DNA of 64,000 nt from Eustoma russellianum (GCA_036186865.1 AP025057.1:26701258-26765257), one strand, 5' to 3'; numbered from the stretch's first letter, positions 8,512 through 19,674 are shown. Translations and numbers: made by a program. Notes: generated by a model not told the origin, from the letters alone.

Positions 8512-11038
8512 TGTAGCGCCCCGGCCCGGACAGCGGAATCCGAACCGGTGCACCCGTCGTAGCTTACTGAGAAGACTACAAGACGTCTCATCCTCGATTA
8601 TACATCATCAATGACGTCAGAGAAATAAGCACGGAGTCATGTGAAAAGTAAAGTCTAAATCCATTAACATTGTACTCCAAGAAAACGTAAATAATTAAAA
8701 CTATCTATGGACGCAGCCATCTACATCCTCAATATTCAGAAGGAACAAAGACAATAAGGAGTGTCCAAAAAAAAATCCCCGAAACGAGCTCTAAACGTCC
8801 CATTCGGCCCACTCGCCGCCGTCTTCTATAAAGATCATGTCGTAACTAGGCTCATCTGCAAAACAAAGGTAGTACCCTTAGCGAAAAATGCTAGCAAGTA
8901 ATCCGCTTATAAGACATACGGGATCATCACATGGCAAGACATGAGTATATATATAATTCAGAGAATAATGGGGCACATGTCTTGTATACATTTCAAGAGC
9001 ATAGGTTTAACAGCATATATAAAAAAACATAAGGACAGTAATTCATAACGTTCAATCAGTTCACTATCATTTAAGTCCCGTATCAATCATACCCATGCTT
9101 CGTGCCATGAAATGCATTCACTTTCTACAAACCATGCGAGACACTTATCATACCCTGACCACCAAACATAAACAAAAGACTTTTCATAACACATGTCATG
9201 CATATCTTTTCGCAAAACATTCAAAGAAACACTTCTTGTCTTATTCTTCGCGTAGCAATACTTTATACCCTGTGGGTGATCAGTCCACAGCAACATAACT
9301 TTATACCCCGTGCTGAAAGGTCCACGGCCCCATAACATATACTTTATACCCTGCAATTGATCCACAAGTCACGCTTTTATACCCTTCCACTGCAGGCGTG
9401 ACTTTTATACCCTGTGATCAACGCAGCTATAGCTTAACTTTCGCAAACTTTATACTCTGTGCCGAAGACATCTCTTATCAAAACATTATGAAAATGCAAG
9501 TGCCGTGATGCAAGACACTTATCATATCAATCATATTCTTCCTTCACCTACTTCAAATCACATTCAAATGTCGCTCAGTATCTCGAGACTCACATCATTC
9601 ACACACTCGAGCCTATTCTTTCCGACAAGTCAACATCGCCTAACCATCCTTTCTAGAACCCAAAGGATAATGTAGGAGCCCTCACGTTCCTCTTATTGGA
9701 CTCTGTAGAGCCTCATGCGTTCATTCCTACCCCTTTTAAGTCATTCACGTTGATGTCCGATTCAAATACCCTACGAAGTCTCCACCGTCGATTCACCATC
9801 TTAAGTCATGTTCCCAAGACTTAGACTAACCTCAATCAGGTCCTAAGAAGTCCCTAAGGTCACACACAAAAGATCCCCTAACTTCCCTCTTTCTTTCCTT
9901 AACTTTCCACAAAACAGATGGACGTCATACCCTGACGTCGATCGATCGACGTACGTCATACCCTGACGTCGATCGATCGACGTCCATGTGAGGGACGTCG
10001 AACTCTCACTCAACCCACATCGATCGATCGACGTTCATCTGAGACAGGTCGATCTCTCACTTAATATACGTCGATCGATCTACGTCCTTCTGAGGCACGT
10101 CAGCCTCTCACTCTTTTTACATCGATCGATCGACGTACGTCATACCCTGACGTTGATCGATCGACATCCCCGTTTCCAGAATACCATTCTGCAGTTTTCT
10201 GCAGAAACTGCAGGAATAACCTCCAAACCGATCCCAACTTCATTCCAAACCATTCCAAGCCTATTCTTCACTATCAATTCATCCTTAATTCATCCAAAAC
10301 CACACCTTTAACATAGGATTCACGGATTCAAGCCTAACACTCAAAGTATTCATCAAATCAAACCCAAAAACCTAATCTTTTCACTTCCCCCGTCCCTTCA
10401 ACCGCCATTATCAACAAAATAGGGTTCAAGGGGATTGGGATTTACATGATCTCACATAAACAACAACAACAACAACAATGATTTCAATCAAATATCAGCC
10501 AAATCTCGAAACCAAAACACATAAATCACATATAGAATCACAGAAAGAAATTACTACATGGTGATCCATTTTGATATCAAAATAGGCCTTTTCTCTTTCA
10601 CAAATCGTAGGAGCTTATAAGTAGATTACTTGCCTGTGATTACTCGAAGACGGATTGAAGAACGGAAGAAGAACGGATCGAAGATCTTGAAGTTTTCTTC
10701 GTCTAGGGCTGGAGAAGAAGAAGGTCGCCTATGGAGAGAGATAGAGAAACGTCGGTTTTCCTTTCTAATAGGGAGAAACTGACGTTTGTCAGTTTTGATA
10801 TGGGAAGGGGAAAATTTGGAGTTTCTAAATTATATCTATTATCTTATTTATCCTAAAGGATAATTTTCTAATATTCAACTCTAAAATGGAATACAAATTA
10901 ATTCTAATATTTAATCCTTCATTAAATGCCAATTAATCCTAATACTTAATTTGTAATTCATTACCGTTGACCGTCATTAATCTTATTTAATTCCTCCTTT
11001 ATCTTTTAATTATTCTACGGAGGGTGCGGGACATAACA
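8512..11038 (-). repeat. Chromovirus 5' LTR (right copy)
   Basis: The LTR is 2527 bp, nearly identical to 1085-3608, and ends ACATAACA before the TSD. It carries the TATA-like series (about 9257-9458) and the palindrome array (9935-10167). About 8 of the 31 differences from the left LTR fall within the 233-bp palindrome array. About six of those are C/T or G/A changes, mostly at CpG. Confidence 0.95.
9935..10167. repeat. GATCGATC palindrome array in right LTR
   Basis: This is the same order and spacing as 2505-2737. Some sites have lost symmetry through single changes (for example ACATCGATCGATCGACGT), while the degenerate fourth site is closer to consensus here than in the left copy. Confidence 0.93.
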
Positions 11039-11043
11039 AAGAG
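11039..11043. repeat. Target-site duplication AAGAG, right copy
   Basis: This matches 1080-1084 exactly, and the 63-bp array resumes here. Confidence 0.95.
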
Positions 11044-11876
11044 GTTGAGCAGGTCTCAGCAACGGGACAGGTTTCCCTATATCTTTTACCTCAGCAGGAC
11101 TGAGAGGTTGAGCAGGTCTCAACAATGGGACAAATTTCCCTGTATCTTTTACCTCAGCAGGTCTGAGAGGTTGAGCAGGTCTCAACAATGGGACGGGTTT
11201 CCCTATATATTTTACCTCAGCAGGACTGAGAGGTTGAGCAGGTCTCAAAAATGGGACAGGTTTCGCTATATCTTTTACCTCAGCAGGACTGAGAGGTTGA
11301 GCAGGTCTCAACAACGAGACATGTTTCCCTATATCTTTTAACCTCAGAAGGTCTGAGCGGTTGAGCATGTCTCAACAACGGGACAGGTTTCCCTATATAT
11401 TTTACCTCAGCAGGACTGAGAGGTTGAGTAGGTGTCAACAATGGGACAGGTTTCCCTATATCTATTACCTCAGCAGGACTGAGAGGTTGAGCAGGTTTCA
11501 ACAACGGGACAGGTTTCCCTATATCTTTTACCTCAGCAGGACTGAGAGGTTGAGCAGGTCTCAACAACGGGACATGTTTCCCTATATCTTTTACCTCAGC
11601 AGGACTGAGAGGTTGAGCAGGTCTCAACAACGGGACAGGTTTCCCTCTATCTTTTACCTCAGCAGGTCTGAGAGGTTGAGCAGGTCTCAACAATGGGACA
11701 GGTTTCCCTATATCTATTACCTTAGCAGGATTGAGAGGTTGAGCAGGTCTCAACAATGGGACAAGTTTCCCTATATTCTAACTCAGCAAGACTGAGAGGG
11801 TGGAGCAAAACTCAACAATGGGACAAGTTTCCCTATATTCCAACTCAGCAAGACTGAGAGGGTTGAAGAAAATTAG
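11044..11876. repeat. 63-bp tandem array, right part (about 12-13 copies)
   Basis: Unit starts at 11041, 11104 and 11167 show a period of 63. Copies differ by single bases (AACGGG/AATGGG, GGACTGA/GGTCTGA). One copy near 11340 has an extra A, which shifts phase by one base. The last two copies (11796-11876) are degenerate. Because 63 is a multiple of 3, several frames stay open as 21-residue repeats on both strands. These are not taken as genes. Confidence 0.93.
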
Positions 11877-12256
11877 GATATAGGTTTCCCTATATCTTAA
11901 AATTCGTTAAGGCACAGCAGAGCTGCAGTTCGGTTTGATAGCCTTAAATTTTCGGCAGAGCCAAGGATGAAGGCTGAAGCCTAACACTTGAGCAAAGAGC
12001 CAATGTAAAAGAGATTAAAAAACTCTTTTGACAGAGCCAAAGACAAATACTTGCAAACTATGAAAATAGAGCAAGAAAAGTTTTCAAGTCTGAAGACAAA
12101 TGCATCAACTATGGAAATAGAACAAGTAAAGCTGTACATACAGAAAGCAAAGCCAAGAAAATTGAAACAAGCTGAAGAGCAAAAGTTGAACAAAGTTGGA
12201 TTTTCATTAAAAGAATATCTATTACAACTACAGAAGTTACAAGAAAAAATTCTATT
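11877..12256. other. Non-coding spacer of the Tat element
   Basis: A-rich sequence lies between the repeat array and the 3' end of the antisense gene. A short plus-strand ORF (12051-12302) has no recognisable domain. No signal is assigned, though the 3' UTR and polyadenylation site of the antisense gene should lie here. Confidence 0.4.
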
Positions 12257-14693
12257 CTACTTTACAACATCCTCATCCTCCCTGAGATTAGCCCTACTTT
12301 GAAATTGGGCAATCTGGTTATCAAGCAAATTGCCAGCTTCGGGGTTATATAATTCAGCTATCTGAGGATGATCCTTGTCCAGGCTAGGGCAGACCTCAGA
12401 ACAAGCATCAATTGCCCAAGTCTGTCCAACAGCGATTGCAGAGCCTTGAATCTTCAAGAAATTTCCAATAAAGAACTCGGATTGTCTGAACTCAGCAACG
12501 GCATTCTTCTTTATCTCCTCAGCTTGAAGTTCGAATTGTTGAAGAAGATCAACCTTTCTTTTCTTTTCTGCCTCCAATTGCTGGTTCAGTTCGGCCTTGC
12601 TGTTGGACAATTCTTGATCAAATGTACTAAGTTTCTTTTGGTAGAACTCTAGCTCAGCTTGGGCTTTGGAAGAAACCAACTCAGCATTAGGCAGTGCATC
12701 CTTCAGCTCTATCACTTGGGACTTTGCAGCAACTAGCTTGACGTCAGAATCTTGTTTCCCAGTTTGAAGTCTGGAATTCTCGTCCATAAGTGAGGCTAGT
12801 TTGAAATCTGAATCTTGTTTTACCACCTGAAGCCTGGAATTGACTTCAGTAAGTGTGGCAACTTGAGACTTCAAATTATTCACTTCAGCCTCCAGCCTGG
12901 TCAATTTCGTGTTGTTGGGTCTTGCCACTTCAGCTAACCCGTCATAAGCATTTCTGAGATTGGCATTGATCTCAGATAGTTGGGAGAATATGACACGCAG
13001 CTCTTCAACTCATTTGAGGATGTTGTATTCTTGGGCCCTGGTACTGCAGAAGTCAGACTGGTTAGAAAAACATAAGGGATCAAGTTAAAACATTGGAAAA
13101 TATGGGAAAATCTTACCATAGCCATGTTCCTTACAAATGAATTCATGACAGCATCTCAGCCCAGACTGCCATATGTCTGCCAATCCCTAGGAAGTATTGA
13201 CAATTCAGTCAATTTCCTAGCTACTTCAGGATCTGCAGCAGTGGTAGAAAGGGAAAACTGCAGCGTCCTCATACCCCAGCGATTTTGGGAAGAAGGCTCC
13301 CCCTCCGATGTGTTCACCCCGGGAGCCTCTCCTATAGGTGCACTCTTTCCAGAAGGATCTCCTTTAGGTGTGCTCCTTCCAGAAGAATCTCCTTCAGGTG
13401 CATTCCTTTCAGAAGGATCTCCCACCGATGTGTTCACCCCGGAAGGTTCTTCCTCAGAGGCATTTACCCCAGAAGTCTCTCCTAAAAGATCAAAGGAGGG
13501 CAAAGCCTCATCAGAAACCCACCTTGGTGTGAGCACAGTCTCCTCTTCAGCAGCAGGAGAGGAAGGAATTATAATGGGGGCTTCAATTCCCCCACTCCCG
13601 TCATTTGGTTGAGCCAAGGCAGAAACTTGGGCATCAGTTTGAACGGGATTATCAGAAGTTCCAACTAAAAAGTAAAAAGTTCAAATGATTAAATGGAAAT
13701 CAGATATATTCAAGACTAATGCAGGGCAAAAAGTTTTACCTGGAATTATCTGCACTTCGGACAAGGAGCTAGCAAAAGCATGTTCCGAAGAAGAGGGTTG
13801 GCTTTCTTTCCATTTTCTCTTCTTAGGGACCAAGTTCTTCAATCTTTCAAGAGTGCCAGACACCATGATTCCTACAAAATTAGAAGAACAGAACAGTCAA
13901 AGCTCAGACAAAGCACTAGAACGAGTCAAGGACCACCAAAATATTGCTATATACCCCGAACTATCCTCAAAGAAATGGAAATGAGAGGTCGAAAGTTATG
14001 TTCTGGCCACAAATGTTCCAGGTCAGCAACCCCTACAATGTGCCTATCAACTTTCTTCCACTCTACGGCCAAGGGCAAGTGCAGCAATTGGGAGGCTTCA
14101 TTGCGAAATTGCTCACTTGGCCTCTTGTTATTTGCACTACCAGTATTCCAAAGGATCCCTTCAGGTAATCCTATATTCTTAACAAAAAAGAAACGCTCCA
14201 TCCAATCTTTGGTAGAGGAGGGAAGGTTTATGACAAAGAACCTTCCACTATTTTGAGGCCTCCTATCAAAGCAGTACCAACTACCCTCCTGTTTACACAT
14301 AAATATTTCTCTAAAAACTGCAAGTGAGAAGGCTTTCTCAGCTGCTCTCAGATAGAGCAAGTAACTAAGAATAACCTTCAGTCCATTAGGCGTTATTTGG
14401 GGAAGCCTAAGTTTATAAGATAACAGGATTTGGAGTAAGGGGGCCGGAATGGGAAGATTGAAACCAGACCTAAAATACTCCTCATAAACTGTCTCATACC
14501 CAGTTGGGGGATCATAAGCAGTTTGATGAGGAAGGGAAAGAATGGGGGCAAAAGTGCTCCTATCAACAGTATAATGCTGACACAGTTCAGGGAGGTCAGT
14601 GGTTTTCAAGGTGCACATTAAGCTTTGCACCAACGAAGAAGACACCATGGATTCTGATGCAACCAAAGAAGAAGAAGAAATAACGGAAGCCAT
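12257..14693 (-). pseudogene. Antisense extra gene of Tat element, four exons
   Basis: The gene runs opposite to the element's gag. Exons on the minus strand are 14693-13955, 13871-13740, 13664-13117 and 13043-12257. The three introns (83, 75 and 73 bp) have donors GTATAT, GTAAAA and GTAAGA and acceptors TTTTGTAG, TTTTTTAG and TTCTGCAG. Exon 1 starts at MASV and has a globular region (YEEYFRSGFNLPIPAPLL, FIVNLPSS-like, DWMERFFFV). This resembles the plant putative gypsy-type transposon domain (Pfam Transposase_28 type). Exon 3 is Ser/Pro/Glu-rich. Exon 4 is a long coiled coil with heptad-like repeats. Total length is about 735 residues. TGA codons at 13156 and 13010 and a one-base frame change at exon 4 break it. 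Antisense ORFs near the 3' LTR are known in Tat elements, but their function is unclear. Confidence 0.7.
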
Positions 14694-15104
14694 GAGTAAG
14701 ATAAAGGAAAGCTTACAAAATATTGGAGACTTGAGCTGAAAAAGTGCTAGAAAAAGGACGGAGAAAAGCTTCAAAGGCGAAGAAGATGAACAAAAATGCA
14801 GACGTGCAGAATAGAAGAAGAAGAAAAGAAAGGGTTAGGGTAATTGTCCCTATTTACAAGTAAGAGAAAACGAAAGGTTACACCTTTTTCGTTTGAAATT
14901 CGAAAAGACAGCGGTTCAGGCATTTTCCTCCCTCGGGGACTGAAACCGTCGAAAAAGACAATGATTAAGTGTTGGAATTAGCGCTTACATTAAGTGCGGG
15001 AATTACGGTGCAAATAAGAGGATAACTGCTCAGTTAATGAAGACACGTCACAGGCTTATTAGAACGAGATTTGTCTGCCTTCGCAATTCAGCTCAGCCAA
15101 ACAA

Positions 15105-15118
15105 AATCTGGGGGCAAA
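15105..15118 (+). promoter_or_regulatory. Polypurine tract of the Tat element
   Basis: AATCTGGGGGCAAA directly precedes an LTR start TGATAAACC. This fits the plus-strand primer of an element whose gag is on the plus strand. Confidence 0.7.
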
Positions 15119-15974
15119 TGATAAACCATAATTAAATCGTTTGTTAGTCAACAACAGTCAACGGTTCAACTCCTGTAGCTTAGCACTCAAGTACCGCAGT
15201 TCAGCAGTTTAGCGCCCAAGCATTGCTGTTCAGCCTTGGCTGCACTTCAGCGGGGCAGCATGATATCCTTTATCGAAGAATATGCCAAGGTTTGCTCCTC
15301 GGCACCAACTTCAGCTTACGCCCAAGTGTCGCACTTCAGACCACTTCAGCTGGATCTGACTATGCACTTCAGCAAGGCCTAACCCTACGCTTCAGCCAGG
15401 CTTAGTTGGGCACTTCAGCAAAGGAATCAGGCACAACATTACATCGAGGAACCATCACGCAGAAGTGCAATTCGAATATAATAATTACAGCTGGTTATTC
15501 AGTCTAAACATGCCAAGGTCACAACAGTCGGCCTATTAGTCACATCAACCAGTCTACTAGTCACATCAGCAGACCTACGGCATCTTGGGCTTTCTGCTCC
15601 AAGCAAACGTCTTATCCACCATCAGAGGCCAAAGGCGGGAAAAGGTCAATAAAAGCAAGCCAATCCAGACGAAGAAGGGGATTCAAACATTCATATCCTA
15701 AAGCAAGCTCATACACTTTGGTCTTCGGCTCATATTGTGAGAAACTCTTAACTCACCATCCAAATTATAATCTCAGTGAGATATGGCCCAAACTGACTTG
15801 AGCTTCGGAGGGTTTTTCCCGGGCCAACCTCCCGGGACCTCTGATCTGTGCTTTTTCGTGCAGGATATTTTAGAGGCTATTTTAACTACAACTTTCAATC
15901 CAGTTAACTACTCTTCAAGTTAACTGACGAAGCTAATTTGAGGTAATCTAGACCCTTGGTGAAGATCCGGTTTC
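15119..15974 (+). repeat. 3' LTR of the Tat element
   Basis: It begins TGATAAACCATAATTAAATC after the polypurine tract. It is rich in CTTCAGC-like words and has the GGGTTTTTCCCGGG...CTCCCGGGACC segment common near the end of Tat LTRs (about 15810-15840). The right boundary (TTTCA near 15974) is estimated, as the 5' LTR is outside the window and no TSD can be checked. Confidence 0.6.
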
Positions 15975-16186
15975 ATCATTACTATTTAACAACCTCTAAA
16001 AAAACTCAAAAGTATAAAAATAAAAAAAAAGAGCTCATAGGACTACCCTGTCCATCAAACACCTTTGCCAAACGAAATTCAGCCTTTCAATCCCATAAAA
16101 AAGCGAGATCCAGTGCCGTTTCCTATGGTTGTTTTAAACACTTAAAAGCTTGATCATTGAAACAGGGGACATTGAGAAAGAAAAGG
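15975..16186. other. Unassigned spacer
   Basis: A-rich sequence with short homopolymers. No gene or element is recognised. Confidence 0.4.
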
Positions 16187-17115
16187 TAACATCATCATCA
16201 TCATCATCCGCACCTAGTTATCCCAACGACAGCAAAAGTTATCGCTAGGTTTTGGGGCGGGTAAGTGGTAGGCAAACAATACCTCTATCCCAAGGGAGAG
16301 AGAGTTTGCTTCCAATGAGACCCCAAGCTCTATATGTACCTGCATAAATGACACAATAATAGAGATATGGTGTGCTAGTGTATTAGTTAGGAAATTGAGG
16401 AAATACAAAGAAGAGACTTTCGATTGAAATACACATAACGTGTATATGTATATATAATGCAAAACAACTGTAAAAAATAAACAATCAAATGCAAAGTCAA
16501 CCTAAAGCGTAGATAGTGTCTACATCTATCTACTTCCTTAAATATACTCTAAGGTGCCCCTATATGTGACCTACACCTTGCTAACCTTAATCTTATGTCT
16601 CCATAAACTCCTATCCTGGATCATGTCCTCAGAGAGGTGCAAATCTAGTAGGTCGTGCCTAATCTGCTCATCCCAAGTCAGTTTCAGCCCGCCTTTACTC
16701 CTGTTCCCCTCTACTGTGAGGCTTTCAATTGCTCTGACTGACGCCGTTGTCTGTCTCTGCTTGACATGCCCAAATCATTTCATTCTTTCCTCTTTTATCT
16801 TATCTGCTATACTAGCCACTCCTAAAATTTCTCGAAACACCTCGTTTCTGATTCGGTCTAGCCTTTTATGCACACATATCAACCTCAACATCCTCATCTC
16901 TGCCACTTCTATTTTATGCAATTATGACCTCTTGATGGCCCAGCAGTCTGTCCCATATAGCATTGCCGGTCGCACTGCCATCCTATAAAATTTTTCCTTT
17001 AATTGAGTTAGGAAATTTTTGTCACACAGTAACCCTAAAGCCGCTCTCTTTCTTCCCAGCCTGCTTGAACTCAGTGTGCTACATCACTATCTATGTCCCC
17101 GTTCTTCTATGACTA
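16187..17115 (-). mobile_element. RTE-type LINE, 5'-truncated 3' end
   Basis: Read on the minus strand from about 17100 to 16556, this encodes the C-terminal part of a plant RTE reverse transcriptase: RPAMLYGTDCW, VAEMRMLRLICVH, RNEVFREILGVA, FGHVKQRQ, DLLDLHLSEDM. Two in-frame stops and frameshifts upstream of the RPAMLYG motif make it dead. A 3' UTR follows and ends in a (GATGAT)n tail at 16190-16208, the usual RTE microsatellite end. The last 50 bases before the tail match a small insertion at 31074-31129. No clear TSD was found. Confidence 0.85.
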
Positions 17116-17244
17116 TTTTAGACATCGTTGACATCTGATCAATGGGAACTAAGGTATTTCGCATCCAACAATTGAGTGTATAGTTACGCAATCGTATAGG
17201 TTTTCATTAAAATAAGTCACTAACGGCTGGTCGAGCCTATCTAC

Positions 17245-17457
17245 ATGCAATATATGAAAGAGTATACAATAATGACGTATTTAGCAAGTCGCACGGTTTA
17301 ATAATCAAACATTCTGATTAGTTGATAATATTCATATTGGTTATTGGATGGGGATTTTGTGAAAGATTCATATGAAAAGTTTGGTTAACAGCTAATTCGT
17401 GTCGAGTAGACCTTGTTGTTGTGAGAATTCTTAATTCATGAGTTGTAAGGAGGGATT
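17245..17457 (+). other. Nuclear copy of plastid atpB-rbcL spacer
   Basis: ATATGAAAGAGTATACAATA, a following AATTCGTGTCGAGTAGACC stretch and the rbcL leader TTCATGAGTTGTAAGGAGG match the plastid region upstream of rbcL. Several substitutions show it is not a live plastid copy. The left edge could extend to about 17150. Confidence 0.8.
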
Positions 17458-17459
17458 TG

Positions 17460-17738
17460 TCACCACAAACATGGACTAAAGCAAGTGTTGGATTCAAGGC
17501 TGGTGTTAAAGAATACAAATTTGACTTACTTATACTATTGAATATGAAACCAAAGATACTGATATCTTGGCAGCATTCCGAGTAACCTCTCAACCCGACG
17601 TTCCACATGAAGAAGCAGGGGCAGCAGTAGCTGCTGAATCTTCTACTGCTACATGGACAACTTTGTGGACCGATGGACTTATTAGTCTTGATCGTTACAA
17701 AGGACGATACTACAACATTGAGCCCGTTCCTAGATAAA
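17460..17738 (+). pseudogene. rbcL: rbcL 5' fragment (plastid-derived, nuclear)
   Basis: This corresponds to about the first 85-90 codons of the Rubisco large subunit. Recognisable parts are DTDILAAFRVT, EEAGAAVAAESST, WTDGLISLDRYKG and NIEPVP. The ATG is lost by a two-base deletion. An indel near 17520 shifts the frame and several residues differ from the highly conserved protein. The fragment ends abruptly at 17738. It lies between a LINE fragment and a TRIM-like element, so it was probably captured during repair in repeat-rich DNA. It has no function here. Confidence 0.93.
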
Positions 17739-17930
17739 ATGAAAAGCCTAACCGTCACTTTTTTTTCTCTTTCTTTAATTTTTCCTTTTCTATTCTTTTT
17801 GTCATATAAAAAGAGGATGATTGTGAATTTATTCCGCAGTTATACTTCATTCCCAAAACTCCATCTGGTGGGAAGACGTGACGTTTGACCTAAATTCAGC
17901 AATAATTGCAAGATATTCGGTTGTTATAAT
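17739..17930. other. Unassigned spacer
   Basis: T-rich sequence without a recognisable feature. Confidence 0.4.
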
Positions 17931-18364
17931 TGAGTATAGTCCACATCGTCTATTTTGATAAAAATATATAGGTTATATAAAAATATGATAACAATGTCTA
18001 TTGCTTTAACGTTTTGAGTGAATATGAGCCTCACCTCATTTAAGTTTAAGTATCAACATGATATCAGACCAGGTTTAAATTGTGGACTCATGTTTTGCTT
18101 AGCTCATGGTTGACCATTTATTTTCTCCTCTCACTCAAGTTCAAAATTTCATACATGGATTGTGGTTTGTGATTTAGAACAGGTTCTAAGTAACGTGTGT
18201 ATGTCTAGCTACGTTGCCACGTGAGGACATGTATTGATAATATTGTCTTACATCGCGCATTTTAAGAAAAATATATCAGTTATATGAGATTGACGATCAC
18301 TATCTATTGCTTTAAGATTTTAAGTGGGTATTAGCCTAACCTTAGGCAAGTCCAAGTTTCACCA
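17931..18364 (+). mobile_element. TRIM-like miniature LTR element
   Basis: There are two related terminal repeats of about 130 bp (17931-18058 and 18235-18364). They share an ACATCG word near their start, CTATTGCTTTAA in the middle and a final AAGTTTMA(Y)CA-like end. A degenerate initiator-tRNA primer site TGATATCAGACC directly follows the first repeat. No coding sequence lies between them. The copies are diverged and flanking TSDs (ATAAT/ATTAT) are imperfect. Confidence 0.65.
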
Positions 18365-19188
18365 ATTATCCACACTTTCTGTAGAATGCTACAAATAAGA
18401 ACGTAAACGTCGAGTTTAAATCGGCTTAAAAGAAACAGATGCACTTAAAACTAGTTTTTAGTCATAAACCTAACTTATTTATCTATGTACTTGCATAATC
18501 TAACTAATCTATCTACAGACTTGCACAGCTTCCATATGCTGCGACCTTCAGTTTGACCATGTTTTTTTCCCATCAGAAATATGAACAGGGTTTGATCTGG
18601 CAATGACTTAAATTCTTTTAGAGCCTTTTATGCTTAACATCCCGTGCGCTACTGAAGATTCTTGCGGTTTGGATGGAGCTCTGTCGCAGGTCTACTGGTG
18701 AATATTTAGCAAAATCTACCTCATGTTCGTAGCGAGGAGTTCATGTACGGACATACGGTTTCGCCCCAAGGCAATTGCAAACTTTCCCCTATCAAAGAGA
18801 CGACCCTTATTTACGACACTAACATCCGTTATTTATATTCATCACGATGTGATTGGCAAGATAGTGGAAGTCTACTACAGGGCTGCTGCAATCCCAAACT
18901 TTTTTTAAAGAAAAAAAGAAAGCAGATCTGTGCATGGAATTTGCGTCATGAGCTTATTCCTCTTCAGTATGTGGTTTTGGTTTTTAGATAAATAGTACTG
19001 TAACAGTCCATGGCTTTCATCACAAAACAAATTGAAGAAGCACAATCATTCAACATTAACTAAGAATACCAATTCTAATTAGAAACGTGCCCTTTGGCAC
19101 TGATCAGCTAATGAAAAAACAAGAGCTCGATACTGCATAAATCTACGCACTACTTATTTAAGAAAAGTGAACAACTGAATGAAAATCC
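18365..19188. other. Unassigned region downstream of the zinc-finger gene
   Basis: The sequence includes an unusually GC-balanced block at 18600-18900 with short ORFs on both strands and no recognisable domain. It could be a gene remnant. The last part should hold the 3' UTR of the zinc-finger gene. Confidence 0.4.
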
Positions 19189-19674
19189 TCACAGCCTTAG
19201 AGACAAATCCAACTGCTCGAAATCTTCTTGAACGGCTTCAGGTATATATCCTTTACTCCAATAGCTACCATCCATTCTGGAATCCCAGTTCATCTCCCCA
19301 CCCTCGTACCCAATATCGCCCGAGAACCGTCCATATCCATGGTGTTCGAGTCCATACTCAGACGGATTCGCGTGTTTCTTATGGCCTGCAACACGCGAAC
19401 TTGACCCTGGTCGTTGCTCATCAACCAATTTAGAGTGAGACCGAACGGTTTTCTTGGCTAGAGTTCTTTCGAGCTTATGCGCGTTTTGATGCCCTCCTAG
19501 TGCTTGGGAACTGTAGAATTTTCTCCTGCAGTAATTGCAAGAGAACACACGTGGCTCACCAGGATTTAATGGGGATGAAGGTGAGGAAGAATGAGATCGG
19601 TCCAGCATTAGGTTTAGGGTAAACTCGTTTTCAGACAGGCTAAGATTTAAGGAAGTGTTTGGTTCGTAAGTCAT
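19189..19674 (-). CDS. C2H2 (QALGGH) zinc-finger repressor with EAR motifs
   Basis: This is an intact 161-residue single-exon gene. One plant-type C2H2 finger spans residues 44-66 (Cys46, Cys49, His62, His66) with QALGGH at 57-62. An EAR motif LDLSLRL ends the protein (155-161) and a second LNLSLS lies near the start (9-14). This arrangement is typical of the Arabidopsis ZFP1/ZFP3/ZFP4/ZFP7 group, nuclear DNA-binding repressors that act through TOPLESS-type co-repressors in development and hormone responses. Length and lack of introns fit the family. It is the only convincing host gene here. Exact orthology cannot be assigned. Confidence 0.9.
   Translation of the reverse strand: MTYEPNTSLNLSLSENEFTLNLMLDRSHSSSPSSPLNPGEPRVFSCNYCRRKFYSSQALGGHQNAHKLERTLAKKTVRSHSKLVDEQRPGSSSRVAGHKKHANPSEYGLEHHGYGRFSGDIGYEGGEMNWDSRMDGSYWSKGYIPEAVQEDFEQLDLSLRL

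Larger units (their letters stand above)
1085..11038 (-). mobile_element. Tekay-type chromovirus (Ty3-gypsy), complete but coding-dead
   Basis: The element is 9954 bp with two LTRs of about 2.5 kb and a 5-bp TSD. The iMet-tRNA primer site touches the right LTR and the polypurine tract touches the left one, so it reads on the minus strand. Order is gag, protease, RT, RNase H, integrase, chromodomain. A by-eye comparison finds about 31 differences between the LTRs (about 98.8 percent identity), so insertion is recent. Gag has a frameshift and two stops, the RT-RNase H junction has a deletion and a stop, and the integrase-chromodomain junction is frameshifted. The protease Asp is Asn. It sits inside the 63-bp array of the Tat element. 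Confidence 0.93.

Noticed and set aside
11015..11795. Long 21-residue repeat proteins on both strands
   Set aside because: The 63-bp repeat is a multiple of three, so several frames stay open without coding meaning.
16554..16988. Plus-strand 144-residue membrane-like protein
   Set aside because: It is the antisense shadow of the LINE reverse transcriptase C-terminus.
17926..18369. TSD of the first TRIM-like element
   Set aside because: ATAAT and ATTAT do not match well enough to claim.
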